Origin: Halostella salina
GTDB taxonomy: Archaea > Halobacteriota > Halobacteria > Halobacteriales > Natronoarchaeaceae
Direction of reading: 5' to 3'
Assembly (NCBI RefSeq): GCF_003675855.1
Contig: NZ_RCIH01000002.1
Span: 1 to 64,000, forward strand
DNA: 64,000 bases
A program made the translations under genes and the position numbers. Under the pieces are notes generated by a model. That model did no database searches, was not told where the DNA came from, and saw nothing but the letters and a program-made list of their open reading frames with translations. Positions 44,377 to 53,278 of this stretch are shown piece after piece. Positions within the stretch are counted from its first letter, which is position 1; the number at the start of each line of letters is the position of its first letter.

Positions 44377-45546
44377 TCACTCGCAACTCCGGCGGACAGC
44401 AAGCACCACCAGTGCAACGACCCCCAGGGCCGCGCCGGAGAGCCCCGGACCGGGCTGACCGCTCGTGTCGCTCTCGTCGGTGGACGTGGTCGACCCACCG
44501 GGCGTCAACACACCGTCGTCGCCTGTCGTCGAGTCGGTGGTCGTCGTGTTGTCGGTCGGAGCGTCAGTACTCGTCACAGTAGTCCGGGAGACCGTCGACT
44601 CTGTTCCGTTCGCCGTAGAGGTCAACGTCGCAGCGGTCGTCGAAGTCGTGGTCGTCGGTGTCGTCCCATCAGGACCCGAGTCTGTCGTCGTGGTCGCGGG
44701 GCGGGTTGTCTCTGATCCCCCGCCAGGAGACGAACCGCCGCCGCCATCACTCGGCGTCGTCGTCGAAGACGGTGTCGTCGTGCGGGCTTCTTCGACGGTA
44801 ATCGTCGACGAGCCGCTCACGCCGACGAGCGCCCGCTCGCCGAAGGCGGTTTCGTCGATGCGAACGCCCGCATACAATGCGTACTCGCCGGTGGAGAGGT
44901 CACTGGCCGCGACGGTCACGACGTACCCGCTTTCGGTCTCCTGTGTCGCCGTCACGCGTGTTTCGCCCTCGCTGTCCGCGATGACCGCCTCGACGGAGTC
45001 GGGGGCTGGCACATCGCTCATCTCGGTTACCTCGACGGTCGCGTTGAAGCGCTCGCCCTCGGTGACCGTCGACGGTGCGGAGACCGACACGTCGTACCCC
45101 CGAACCACGAGCGGGTGGACCGTCTGATAGTTCCCGTCGTGATACACCGTGAGCACGTACGAGCCGGGCTCGTAGTCGGAGAGGTCGAACGTGAACGACC
45201 CGTCACCCGTGCCGCGCTTCGAGGCCTCGATCTGCTCCTCGCCGTTGTAGAGGTACACCCGGTACACCTCGTCCGGACCGGTCACTTCGACGCTTACAGA
45301 TCCTCCGGGATCAGCCACCGAGACACCCGAAACGTCGAACGTCTGGCCCTCGAACGTGACCGTCCGGGACGGCGTCTCGATGCTGTCGGAGACGGACATC
45401 TCCCACGTCGCAGTGTCGGTCGCTGCCCCGGAATCGGCCACCCCCGAGGAGAGTGCCGGGCTGACCACTGCAACGAGAAGCACCGCACAGAACACGGCCG
45501 GGAGGGCGGCTCGATGCACGTCCCCAAACAGGCTCAATTCGCGCAT
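44377..45546 (-). CDS. Secreted cell-surface protein with Thr-rich stalk and C-terminal anchor
   Basis: A 389-residue protein: signal peptide (residues 1-35), two beta-sandwich-like domains (40-150 and 150-255), a Thr/Ser-rich stalk (260-360) likely to be O-glycosylated, and a C-terminal PGPGLSGAALGVVALVVLAV helix followed by RRSCE. This resembles the PGF-CTERM archaeosortase signal (motif, helix, Arg cluster), but the PGF reads PGP. It is therefore either a variant substrate or a plain membrane anchor. It is co-directional with the DUF1616 gene. Its start abuts the truncated IS element. Confidence 0.75.
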   Translation of the reverse strand: MRELSLFGDVHRAALPAVFCAVLLVAVVSPALSSGVADSGAATDTATWEMSVSDSIETPSRTVTFEGQTFDVSGVSVADPGGSVSVEVTGPDEVYRVYLYNGEEQIEASKRGTGDGSFTFDLSDYEPGSYVLTVYHDGNYQTVHPLVVRGYDVSVSAPSTVTEGERFNATVEVTEMSDVPAPDSVEAVIADSEGETRVTATQETESGYVVTVAASDLSTGEYALYAGVRIDETAFGERALVGVSGSSTITVEEARTTTPSSTTTPSDGGGGSSPGGGSETTRPATTTTDSGPDGTTPTTTTSTTAATLTSTANGTESTVSRTTVTSTDAPTDNTTTTDSTTGDDGVLTPGGSTTSTDESDTSGQPGPGLSGAALGVVALVVLAVRRSCE

Positions 45547-45633
45547 AAGGTTTGTGGATCGAAGGATTTCAGTCTGGCAGGACGGTCTCGGTGACCCGAC
45601 TTGTTCGGGCGACGCTCGTGGCTGTCCCTGGCT

Positions 45634-45897
45634 CTACATCTCCCGCGCCGTGATGCTCTTGACCGTCCGCACAATCTCGCCCGGCGCGTGCTTCGGATGG
45701 GCGGAGAGGAACAAATGTACGTGGTCGGGTGAGATGTGAAGCGACAGTATCTCGTAGCCATACTCGTTGCACACGTTGCAGAAACTCGCTTCCAGCGAAT
45801 CCTCGATTGGTTCGAGGATGGCGTGGCGGTACTTCGGACACCACACGAAATGGTAGTTGACGTTGTACACCGTGTGATTCGACCGCTTCTCACCCAT
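45634..45897 (-). pseudogene. tnpA: Truncated IS200/IS605 transposase TnpA
   Basis: The 87 residues match the N-terminal two-thirds of TnpA (Y1 HUH transposase): VNYHFVWCPKYRHAILEPIE and the HUH motif DHVHLF. The frame stops at VKSITAREM, before the helix that bears the catalytic tyrosine. The usual length is about 130-150 residues. The enzyme should be inactive, so this element can only move with help. It is divergent from the DUF2080/tnpB genes, the IS605 arrangement. Confidence 0.75.
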
Positions 45898-45950
45898 ATC
45901 GAACCCACTCCACCAACATAGTTGAGTATATCTAAAGGATATACGAAGGT

Positions 45951-46106
45951 ATGGTGAATCGCTTTGAAATCGACGGCGAGGAAGTTCTCGACGGCGAGGT
46001 CAAACCGTTCGGGAACAGCGCCCACGTCACCGTCCCTAAACGATGGCGTGGAGCCGACGTGAAAGTCGTCCGAACCTCAGAACCCACCGAACAAGACGAA
46101 GAATGA
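45951..46106 (+). CDS. DUF2080 family transposase-associated protein
   Basis: A 51-residue protein reading MVNRFEIDGEEVLDGEVKPF, then GNSAHVTVPKRWRGADV and a polar tail. This is the AbrB/SpoVT-like small protein (DUF2080) that accompanies tnpB in haloarchaeal IS605-type elements. Its TGA overlaps the tnpB ATG (ATGA, 46103-46106), so they are translationally coupled. A role as a regulator of the element is assumed, not shown. Confidence 0.8.
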   Translation: MVNRFEIDGEEVLDGEVKPFGNSAHVTVPKRWRGADVKVVRTSEPTEQDEE

Positions 46107-47377
46107 CCAACTCACAGGCCCTCGTCAAGACGCTGGACTTCCAACTCGACATACAGAGTGACAACGAGGGTCTGCTGTACGACGCCACACTCGAAGCCCG
46201 CTCGGTGTACAACGAAACCATCCAGCTCGCCAAAGACGGCGTGGACTGGGACGCCATCCCCGACCGCGTGGCCGACGATACCAACCTCGTGAAGAACACG
46301 ACTCAGCGCGTCGTCGCCAAGGCTCTCGGCGCGATGGAGAACTACTACGAGTACGACGACTTCGGACTCCCGAGTCACACCAAAGACGGTGCGTACCCGC
46401 TTCGAGCGAACTACGAGGAGGGGTACAACCTGTCGCTCACCGACGACGGTGACGTGGAGTTCCGTATCAGCGCGAAGCCGTACAAACACGTCAAGGGATT
46501 CCTCAAAGGGAGTGACGCCCATCTCGATATTCTCAAAACCGCACTCGAAAACGACGAGTGGAAGATTGGGACCGCGGAAGCCCTGTTCCACAACGACAAC
46601 GCTGAGTTGCACGTCAATGTCACCAACACCGAGCAGACTGTTCGAGACAAGCAGGACTCCCGGACTGTCGTGGGTGTGGATGTGAACGAGGACAATGTAG
46701 CCCTCACCGCTCTGTCCGAAGACGGGGTTGAGGACTCGTTGGTTATCGACTTTCCCGAGATCAAGTTCGAGCGTCACCGCTACTTCACGATGCGGAAGCG
46801 CGTCCAGAACGCGGGGAAGGACAGCATCCACGACACGCTGGAAGGGCGTGAGGAACGGTTCGTCCGCGACAGACTCCACAAGGTGTCTCGGCATATCGTG
46901 GAGTGGAGCCAGCAGTTCGAGAAGCCGTGTATCGTCTTTGAAGACCTCAAAGAGATGCGCGACAGTATCGACTACGGCACACGGATGAACCGACGCTTGC
47001 ACCACCTCCCGTTCCGCGCCCTCCAGTTCTATACGTCGTACAAAGCGTCGTTCGAGGGCATCCCAACGGTGTGGATTAATCCCGAGTACACCAGCCAACG
47101 ATGTCCGATATGTGGGCATGCGGAGCGTGCGAACCGCAACAAGAAGCGGTTCAAGTGTCGGTTGTGTTCCCACCAAGACCACAGCGACCGTAGTGCAAGC
47201 GTCAACATCGCCGTGAAAGGCGTGAAGAAACTCGATTGGAATGTGCCTGCTCTCAACAGCCTTCCCCAAGTGCGGAAGGTGCGACGGCAGGCATCGGGGG
47301 CTGTGGACGCCCCGACCGTGACCCACCCGACCGTCCGAGGCTATCAGGCCGATGGTCGCGTGGGAGTGTCCGACTAA
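46103..47377 (+). CDS. tnpB: TnpB RNA-guided nuclease of an IS605-type element
   Basis: A 424-residue TnpB with RuvC motifs VVGVDVNEDNVAL (Asp), IVFEDLKEMRDS (Glu) and a late DRSASVNIA (Asp), plus a zinc finger CPICG...CRLC. It is of a different subgroup from the solo TnpB at 11044, having a shorter helical insertion and a different third motif context. Translation is coupled to the DUF2080 gene. The paired tnpA is truncated. The open frame is intact, so nuclease activity may be kept. The right end hairpin lies at 47388-47410. Confidence 0.88.
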   Translation: MTNSQALVKTLDFQLDIQSDNEGLLYDATLEARSVYNETIQLAKDGVDWDAIPDRVADDTNLVKNTTQRVVAKALGAMENYYEYDDFGLPSHTKDGAYPLRANYEEGYNLSLTDDGDVEFRISAKPYKHVKGFLKGSDAHLDILKTALENDEWKIGTAEALFHNDNAELHVNVTNTEQTVRDKQDSRTVVGVDVNEDNVALTALSEDGVEDSLVIDFPEIKFERHRYFTMRKRVQNAGKDSIHDTLEGREERFVRDRLHKVSRHIVEWSQQFEKPCIVFEDLKEMRDSIDYGTRMNRRLHHLPFRALQFYTSYKASFEGIPTVWINPEYTSQRCPICGHAERANRNKKRFKCRLCSHQDHSDRSASVNIAVKGVKKLDWNVPALNSLPQVRKVRRQASGAVDAPTVTHPTVRGYQADGRVGVSD

Positions 47378-47387
47378 CCCACGGGAA

Positions 47388-47417
47388 GCCTCGGGGCTTG
47401 ACCCCGAGGCGGTTCAC
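47388..47417 (+). mobile_element. Right end of the IS605-type element
   Basis: A perfect 9-base stem (GCCTCGGGG / CCCCGAGGC, loop CTTGA) lies at 47388-47410 and is followed by GGTTCAC. Ends reading TTxAC also close the structures at 12312 and 55785. The element therefore spans about 45600-47417. The left end is not clear because tnpA is truncated. Confidence 0.5.
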
Positions 47418-47620
47418 AGGTATCAGTTCGTTGTGTGCTGTACGAGGGTAGAGTAAACATTATGGGACCACAGTATGATTTGTCCATTATGATAACATAT
47501 CTCGTCACGGTGGGGTCTGACTTGGGACAGGGCCCACCGAGCGACCGGAGTAGATCGACCGGCAGTGGTCGCCGGAACCCCGACGCCAGTACCGGTATTT
47601 CAGCGGTGGGGGGATAACTA

Positions 47621-50600
47621 ATGGGTCGGTTTCGGACCGCCACGGTCCTGCTGTTCGCGACCGTGATGACGCTCTCGATGATGACGGGGGCGGGGTTCGC
47701 CGAGACAGCAGGCACCACGGCACCTGTCGACCAGAACGCATCGAACACGTCGTACGCAGTCATCCAGGGCGACACCTGTGTCGACGTCGCGGCGTTCGGC
47801 GACGGAACGGAGTCCGTCGAGGAGTTCTACGACTACACGGTCGAGGAGGACACGGACGGTGACGGGGACGACGAGGGCGTCTACAGTTCGCTCGGGACGC
47901 AGGCGCTCCAGAAGTCCCAGACGAGCCAGGTCCTGCTGTACGAGGGCACCGACGGCGTTAGCCTCGTCACAGTCCACGACGAGTACGGTGACGACGGCGA
48001 AGGAGCCCGCGTCTCGTACAACGTCTCCGCGTTCGACGAGTCGGGCTCCCTCATCAAGTCCAACTGGACCGTCAGGGATGACTTCTACAACGGTGCCCCA
48101 TCCGAGGACTACGACGTGTTCGTCAACGGAAGCGGGAACTACGCCGCCTGGTTCTGGCTCGACAACCGAACCGACGGCGGCGCGCTGACGCCCGAGAACG
48201 AGGACGACACTGCCGGGTTCGCTATCCAGCCGGGGTTCAACGACGATATCCACTACCCCGACGAGCTAGACGACCTCGACGACAACGGCGACAAGCACCC
48301 CGACCCCGATTACGAGGGGGGCCAGATAGAGCAGTGGAACGTTCTCTCGAACGACGGCACCGATGACGGTGTCGCCACCGAGCTGAACATGTCCCAGAAC
48401 GTGACGATCGTCGAGCAGAGCTGTGAGAACGTTCGGCGGGCTGCGCTACGGGACAAGATCGACGTCTGGGACCGCTCGATCCTGCCGCTGCGCGCGGACA
48501 CGTCGAACGCCGCGACGCGGATCCCGAACGCCGACTGGCGTATTCAGAGCCCGGGCGGCGACGAGACCTCCCTGAACAAGCCGTGGATCGGCGTGTTCAA
48601 CGAGAGCGAAACGATCACCGTCGAGTACGACCACAGCGTCACGCAACGAGCCTCCGACGAGTTCGAGGGCGAGTCCGTGACACTCGTCGCTGGGAGACTC
48701 GAACCCACCCAGGGCCGCAACCAGATCATGAACATGAACCTGGGGTCGCTGTCGCTGATGAGCGGGAGCGTCTCGGACATCAACGAGAACGTGACGTTCA
48801 GCGAGGTCGACGAGAAAACCCTGGACGCCGGCACGGCCGACGCGGCGTTCGACTTCGATCCCTCACAGTCCGGCCAGTACATGCTGCTGATGGCGAACGC
48901 CTCCGACGGCGAGGGGCTCGTCGTCGATAACGGCGACCTCTCCATCGACGGCAACATCACGGTGCTCGGGGTCGAGCAGGTGGCCGTCCAGAAGGAACCC
49001 TCCTCGGTCGACCCGACGACGATCGAGAGTCAGAACAACGTGACCCCGGGCACGAACCTCACGTTCGACGTCGACGCGGGCAGTTCCGGTGACCCCGTCG
49101 CCCACGCGGTCGCCGTCTACGACGAGGACACCGGCTTCGTCGACCAGTCCTTCGTGATCGACGTTGAGGAGCGCCCCTCGCTCGATTTCAACGCGACCGA
49201 AGACCTCCGGATCGAGCACTCGGTCAACGAGACCAACGGCGTGCTCCGCACGGAGGGCGACGTCTCCTTCGACGGCCGGGATTTCTCCGACGAGCGACGG
49301 ACGGAGCCGATGAACATTCCGGAGCTGATAGCAAACAACGGGCCGCCGTCGACCAACCCCGAAACCGAGTACGTGCCCGCCGTGGGCGGGGAGCGGCTCG
49401 ACGCCTCGATGACGGTCGTCAACGGCTCCGCCACCGAGACGATCACCGTCGAGACCCTCGGTAACTGGACGACGAACACCGAGTACCGCTGGGTCCACGT
49501 CGCCGTCGAGGAGGACGGGTCGACGATGTACACGAACACCGACGAGTTCCAGCTGTCGGAACCCGACGAGGCTGAACCGCCGGACGACGGAAACGAAACC
49601 GACCCCGACGAGGGTGACGGCGGTGGGGGTGGCGGCGCGCCGCCAGGCGACCTGCCCGACCCGATCCAGCAAGTCGAAACGGAGGTCACCGTGACTGACG
49701 GCAAGGCAAACGTCCAGATCATGCACGCCAAAGGGTTCGAGCCCGTCGAGATCGACCTCTCCTCGGCGTTCGCGGACCGCGAGGGCGTCCGGCTCGAAGG
49801 GATGTCCGTCGAGTTCGCCCGGGACACGGACTTCAACATGACCGTCGACCAGGGCCCCGAGGACGTGCCCTCGGTCCACGCGGGACAGTCCGACATGGAG
49901 TACTTCAACGTCTCCTATGCGGACGCACCCGAAACCCGGGAAGTGCAGTTCACGTTCACCGTCGACCAGTCGACGCTGGACGAGCAGGGCATCGAGTGGA
50001 GCGACGTGGCGCTGTACCGCTACAGCGACGGCGAGTGGCAGCAGGTCGAGACGGGAGTCATCGGGCCGACCGACAACGGTTACCGCTACCAAGCAACGTC
50101 GCCCGGCCTCTCGGTGTTCGCCGTCTCGACGGAAGAGCCCCAGGTAGCGCCGCCGAGCGCGTTCAGCGTCTCGGACGCGTCGCTCGACAGTGAGGAGATC
50201 ACGGTCGGCGAGGAGGCGACCGTCAGCGCCACCGTCCGGAACGCGGCAGGCGTCGAGGGGAACTACACGGTGAACCTGACCGTCGACGGCGAGGTCGTCG
50301 ACGAACGGACGGTTTCGGTCGGTCCCGGCGAGTCCACCGAGGTGAGCTTCACCCGGCAGTTCGACGAAGTGGGGCAGTTCCAGATCGGGATCGGCGGCAT
50401 GAATGCCGGCGAACTCGCGGTCGTCGAGAGTCAGGAGACCACGACTACGACGACCACGACGGCCGGGCCGGGTGACGGAGACGGCGGTGCCGGTGACGGC
50501 GATGGCGGTGCCGGTGACGGCGATGGCGGCGGTGGTCTCGGCGGCCTGTTCATCGCGTTGTTCCTGATCGTGTTGCTGGTCGCCGCCATCGGCTACTACC

Positions 50601-51268
50601 TCGCACAGCGGGAGGACATCGACTTCTCCCCCGCGGACTTCACGGGGCGTCTCGAGGACGACGAAGACGACGTGCTCGACGACGGGTCGTCGTCCGCAGG
50701 GTCCGCGAGCGCCACCAGTGCCGCTGACGACGAAGACACGGACGACGACGAGAGTGGCGGAGACGACGACGGTGAAGACGGAAGTGATGGCGACGACGAC
50801 AGCGACGGCGGTGACGGTGGGGACGGAGATGCTGGTGACGACGGCGGTGACGATGGAGGCGATGATGGCGGTGACGACGATGATAGTGATGGCGGCGACG
50901 ACGGTGGCGGCGATGACGGCGGTGGCGACGACGGCCACAGTGGGTCCGAGATCGCGAGTCACGGAGAGAGCCGAGAATCCGCCCCTGACGGTTCCGAGAG
51001 CGACGAGGCCACGGCCGACGAGGGCGAGAACGCGTCGTCCGACACCGGCGAGTCGACGGGGACGGACACGCCAACCGACACCACGGCGTCGGAGCTGTTC
51101 GCCGCCGAGGACGGGAGCGACGACGAGGACGACGAGTCCGAGGCGGAGCGCTCGCCGGTCGAGGTCGCGACCGACATGTTCGACGAGCCGGAAGACGAGG
51201 ACGAATCGGGCGGCGAGGAACTCGACGCGAGCGACATTCTGAGCGACTCGGACGACGGGGAGTCGTAA
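47621..51268 (+). CDS. Giant surface protein with PGF-pre-PGF domain and acidic cytoplasmic tail
   Basis: A 1215-residue protein: signal peptide (1-27), large N-glycosylatable extracellular region with many N-x-S/T sites (30-650), and a Gly/Asp linker. A PGF-pre-PGF domain follows (about 685-836; QIMHAKGFEPVEIDL ... VALYRYSDGEWQQVETG), then a CARDB-like beta-sandwich (842-936), a Thr/Gly/Asp stalk, and one TM helix (about 974-996; GGLFIALFLIVLLVAAIGYY). A C-terminal tail of about 215 residues is almost only Asp, Glu, Gly and Ser. PGF-pre-PGF normally precedes an archaeosortase signal; here a TM and acidic tail replace it. The ABC exporter genes follow 38 bases later. Confidence 0.8.
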   Translation: MGRFRTATVLLFATVMTLSMMTGAGFAETAGTTAPVDQNASNTSYAVIQGDTCVDVAAFGDGTESVEEFYDYTVEEDTDGDGDDEGVYSSLGTQALQKSQTSQVLLYEGTDGVSLVTVHDEYGDDGEGARVSYNVSAFDESGSLIKSNWTVRDDFYNGAPSEDYDVFVNGSGNYAAWFWLDNRTDGGALTPENEDDTAGFAIQPGFNDDIHYPDELDDLDDNGDKHPDPDYEGGQIEQWNVLSNDGTDDGVATELNMSQNVTIVEQSCENVRRAALRDKIDVWDRSILPLRADTSNAATRIPNADWRIQSPGGDETSLNKPWIGVFNESETITVEYDHSVTQRASDEFEGESVTLVAGRLEPTQGRNQIMNMNLGSLSLMSGSVSDINENVTFSEVDEKTLDAGTADAAFDFDPSQSGQYMLLMANASDGEGLVVDNGDLSIDGNITVLGVEQVAVQKEPSSVDPTTIESQNNVTPGTNLTFDVDAGSSGDPVAHAVAVYDEDTGFVDQSFVIDVEERPSLDFNATEDLRIEHSVNETNGVLRTEGDVSFDGRDFSDERRTEPMNIPELIANNGPPSTNPETEYVPAVGGERLDASMTVVNGSATETITVETLGNWTTNTEYRWVHVAVEEDGSTMYTNTDEFQLSEPDEAEPPDDGNETDPDEGDGGGGGGAPPGDLPDPIQQVETEVTVTDGKANVQIMHAKGFEPVEIDLSSAFADREGVRLEGMSVEFARDTDFNMTVDQGPEDVPSVHAGQSDMEYFNVSYADAPETREVQFTFTVDQSTLDEQGIEWSDVALYRYSDGEWQQVETGVIGPTDNGYRYQATSPGLSVFAVSTEEPQVAPPSAFSVSDASLDSEEITVGEEATVSATVRNAAGVEGNYTVNLTVDGEVVDERTVSVGPGESTEVSFTRQFDEVGQFQIGIGGMNAGELAVVESQETTTTTTTTAGPGDGDGGAGDGDGGAGDGDGGGGLGGLFIALFLIVLLVAAIGYYLAQREDIDFSPADFTGRLEDDEDDVLDDGSSSAGSASATSAADDEDTDDDESGGDDDGEDGSDGDDDSDGGDGGDGDAGDDGGDDGGDDGGDDDDSDGGDDGGGDDGGGDDGHSGSEIASHGESRESAPDGSESDEATADEGENASSDTGESTGTDTPTDTTASELFAAEDGSDDEDDESEAERSPVEVATDMFDEPEDEDESGGEELDASDILSDSDDGES

Positions 51269-51306
51269 GGGGGACCCTTATCATCGTTCGGAGTTCTTGC
51301 GTATCT

Positions 51307-52035
51307 ATGGAACCGGGGTCGGGTACGGAGCCGATCGTGTCGTGTGAGTCCCTGGGTCGGGAGTACACCCGTTCGTCCGGTCGGTGGCTCGACCGCTTTC
51401 GGTCGGTCGACCGGCCAACGGTGACGGCGCTCTCCGATGTGACCCTCGCGGTCGACAGCGACGAAGTCGTCGGGATCGCCGGCCCGAGCGGGAGCGGGAA
51501 GTCGACCCTGCTGCACCTGCTTGCGGCCCTCGACGTGCCGAGCGAGGGCACGGTCGAGGTCGCGGGGACCGACGTGACCGGGCTGTCCGAACGGAAGCGA
51601 ACACGGCTCCGGCTCGACCACGTCGGGATCGTCTTCCAGCGGTTCTACCTGCTACCGTCGCTCTCGGCGCGCGGGAACGTCGCGCTGCCGCTGGTCCAGC
51701 GCGGGGTCTCGAAGCGAAATCGCCGGGAGCGCGCGACGGCGCTGCTGGAGCGGGTCGGGCTCGGCGAGCGCGTGACACACCGTCCGGACGAGCTGAGCGG
51801 CGGCGAACAGCAACGGGTCGCGATAGCGCGCGCACTCGCCACCGACCCGGCGGTCGTGCTGGCCGACGAGCCGACGGGCGAACTCGACTCGGCCACGAGC
51901 GAACGGGTGCTCGACCTCCTGACCGATGTCGCGGACGAGCGGGCGGTGATACTGGCCTCGCACGACGACCAGGCGCTCGACCGAACCGACCGGGTCGTCC
52001 GACTGCGCGACGGTCGCGTGGTGCGCGATGCCTGA
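51307..52035 (+). CDS. ABC transporter ATPase (MacB/LolD type)
   Basis: A 242-residue ATPase: Walker A GPSGSGKST (near residue 62), Q-loop IVFQRFYLLPSLSARGNVALP, signature LSGGEQQRVAIARAL, Walker B VVLADEPTGELDS and switch His in ASHDD. The insertion after the Q-loop is typical of the MacB/LolD/FtsE group, which drives mechanotransmission rather than classical transport. The stop overlaps the start of the first permease by 8 bases. With the two permeases it forms one complex, probably acting on surface proteins or lipids. Confidence 0.88.
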   Translation: MEPGSGTEPIVSCESLGREYTRSSGRWLDRFRSVDRPTVTALSDVTLAVDSDEVVGIAGPSGSGKSTLLHLLAALDVPSEGTVEVAGTDVTGLSERKRTRLRLDHVGIVFQRFYLLPSLSARGNVALPLVQRGVSKRNRRERATALLERVGLGERVTHRPDELSGGEQQRVAIARALATDPAVVLADEPTGELDSATSERVLDLLTDVADERAVILASHDDQALDRTDRVVRLRDGRVVRDA

Positions 52036-53278
52036 GGGACCCCAATCCTCGCGACTCCGCCGGGTTACGGGGCTGTTCGGGCTCGGCTTCCGCGGGGCGC
52101 TCGCCAGGCTCCGGGGCGGCGACTCGCGCCGAGTGCTCGTGACGGTCGTCGGCGTCGGGATCGCGGTCGGCTTTACGCTGACCGTCACCGGAGTCGCAGT
52201 GGGCCTCGCCGGACAGTCGACGGTCGCCTCCGACGACGTCGACTACTGGGTCGTTCCGGAGCAGGGCTCCTCGCCGCTGACGGTCGCCTCCGGCGGCGTC
52301 CGGCTCGGCGACTCCCACGCGACGGCGCGGTCGATCGCGGACGACCAGCGGGTTCGGGGCGCGACGCCCGTATTGCTGGAGTTCGTCGCCCTGGAGAACC
52401 CGACGGATGACACCCGGGAGTACGTGTTAGTGGCCGGCGTCGTTCCCGCGGACGACACGTTCGAGGTGTTCGGCGTCTCGACGGCCGGGCTCGCGCCCGG
52501 CGACCCCCACTACGCGAACGGCACGTACGACGGGGAGCGGACGGACGAGGTCGTTCTGAGCGACGGCGCGGCCGAACTCCTGAACGCCACGGACGGCGGC
52601 GCAGTCGAGTTGCAGGTGCGCGGCGCGGAGCCGCGGCGACTGCAGGTAGTCAACGTTTCCGTGGCGGAGTCGCGGGGGACGGGCACCTTTCCCGTCGCCG
52701 TGATGCACCTGAGCGAACTCCAGTCGATCACCGGCGCGGCCGACGGCGACCAGGCGAACCAGATCCTCGTCCGGACGAACGACCGCTCGGTCCGCGAGGA
52801 GCTGGACGGCGTCTACCCCGAGACGACCGTGATCGCCCGCAACGACGTCGGGCTCGACCGCGGCGGGGCCGACGACCTGCCGCTTGCGATCGCGGCCGCG
52901 GCGTTCGTCACCGCGCTCTCCGTCGGCACGCTCGCCGTGGCGACGACGATGGGACTCGAGGTGACCGGCGACCGCCAGCGGCTCGCACTCCTCGCTGCCG
53001 TGGGGTTCTCCCGGCGCTCCCGGGCGGTCGTGGTCCTGGCGGAGGTGCTCACCGTCGCCGTCGTCGGCGGGATCGCCGGCATCGGCGTCGGCGTCGCCGG
53101 CGTAGAAATCACGAACCGGGTTGCTGCAGAATACGTCGCCGACGCGTCGGCCGCGACCTTCCACCCGCTGTTCGTGCCGTACGGGATCGGGCTCGCCGTC
53201 GTCATCGGGCTGGTCGCGTCGCTGTATCCCGTCTACCTGAGCTACCGGTCCCGGCCGCTGGAGGTGATCGACCGATGA
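52028..53278 (+). CDS. ABC transporter permease 1 (FtsX/MacB type)
   Basis: A 416-residue permease: an N-terminal TM (about 38-60), a large extracellular domain (65-280) of the MacB periplasmic core type, and three C-terminal TMs (about 285-310, 335-360, 380-405). It overlaps the ATPase gene upstream and permease 2 downstream (ATGA at 53275). It shares motifs with permease 2 (DPHYANGTYDG / DVHYANGSYDG; FPVAVMHLSELQSITGA / PTVTMHLSELQEVSG), showing that the pair arose by duplication. Confidence 0.82.
   Translation: MPEGPQSSRLRRVTGLFGLGFRGALARLRGGDSRRVLVTVVGVGIAVGFTLTVTGVAVGLAGQSTVASDDVDYWVVPEQGSSPLTVASGGVRLGDSHATARSIADDQRVRGATPVLLEFVALENPTDDTREYVLVAGVVPADDTFEVFGVSTAGLAPGDPHYANGTYDGERTDEVVLSDGAAELLNATDGGAVELQVRGAEPRRLQVVNVSVAESRGTGTFPVAVMHLSELQSITGAADGDQANQILVRTNDRSVREELDGVYPETTVIARNDVGLDRGGADDLPLAIAAAAFVTALSVGTLAVATTMGLEVTGDRQRLALLAAVGFSRRSRAVVVLAEVLTVAVVGGIAGIGVGVAGVEITNRVAAEYVADASAATFHPLFVPYGIGLAVVIGLVASLYPVYLSYRSRPLEVIDR

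Noticed and set aside
50760-50945. Short tandem GACGGCGGTGA-like units that could be taken for a CRISPR or satellite repeat
   Set aside because: They are in frame with, and encode, the Asp/Gly/Ser tail of the surface protein. Units vary in length and there are no unique spacers.
48863-50962. A 699-codon open frame on the minus strand opposite the giant surface protein
   Set aside because: It is antisense to a GC-rich, Asp-rich gene, whose GAC/GTC codons produce long Val- and Arg-rich antisense frames. It has no start context and no domain.
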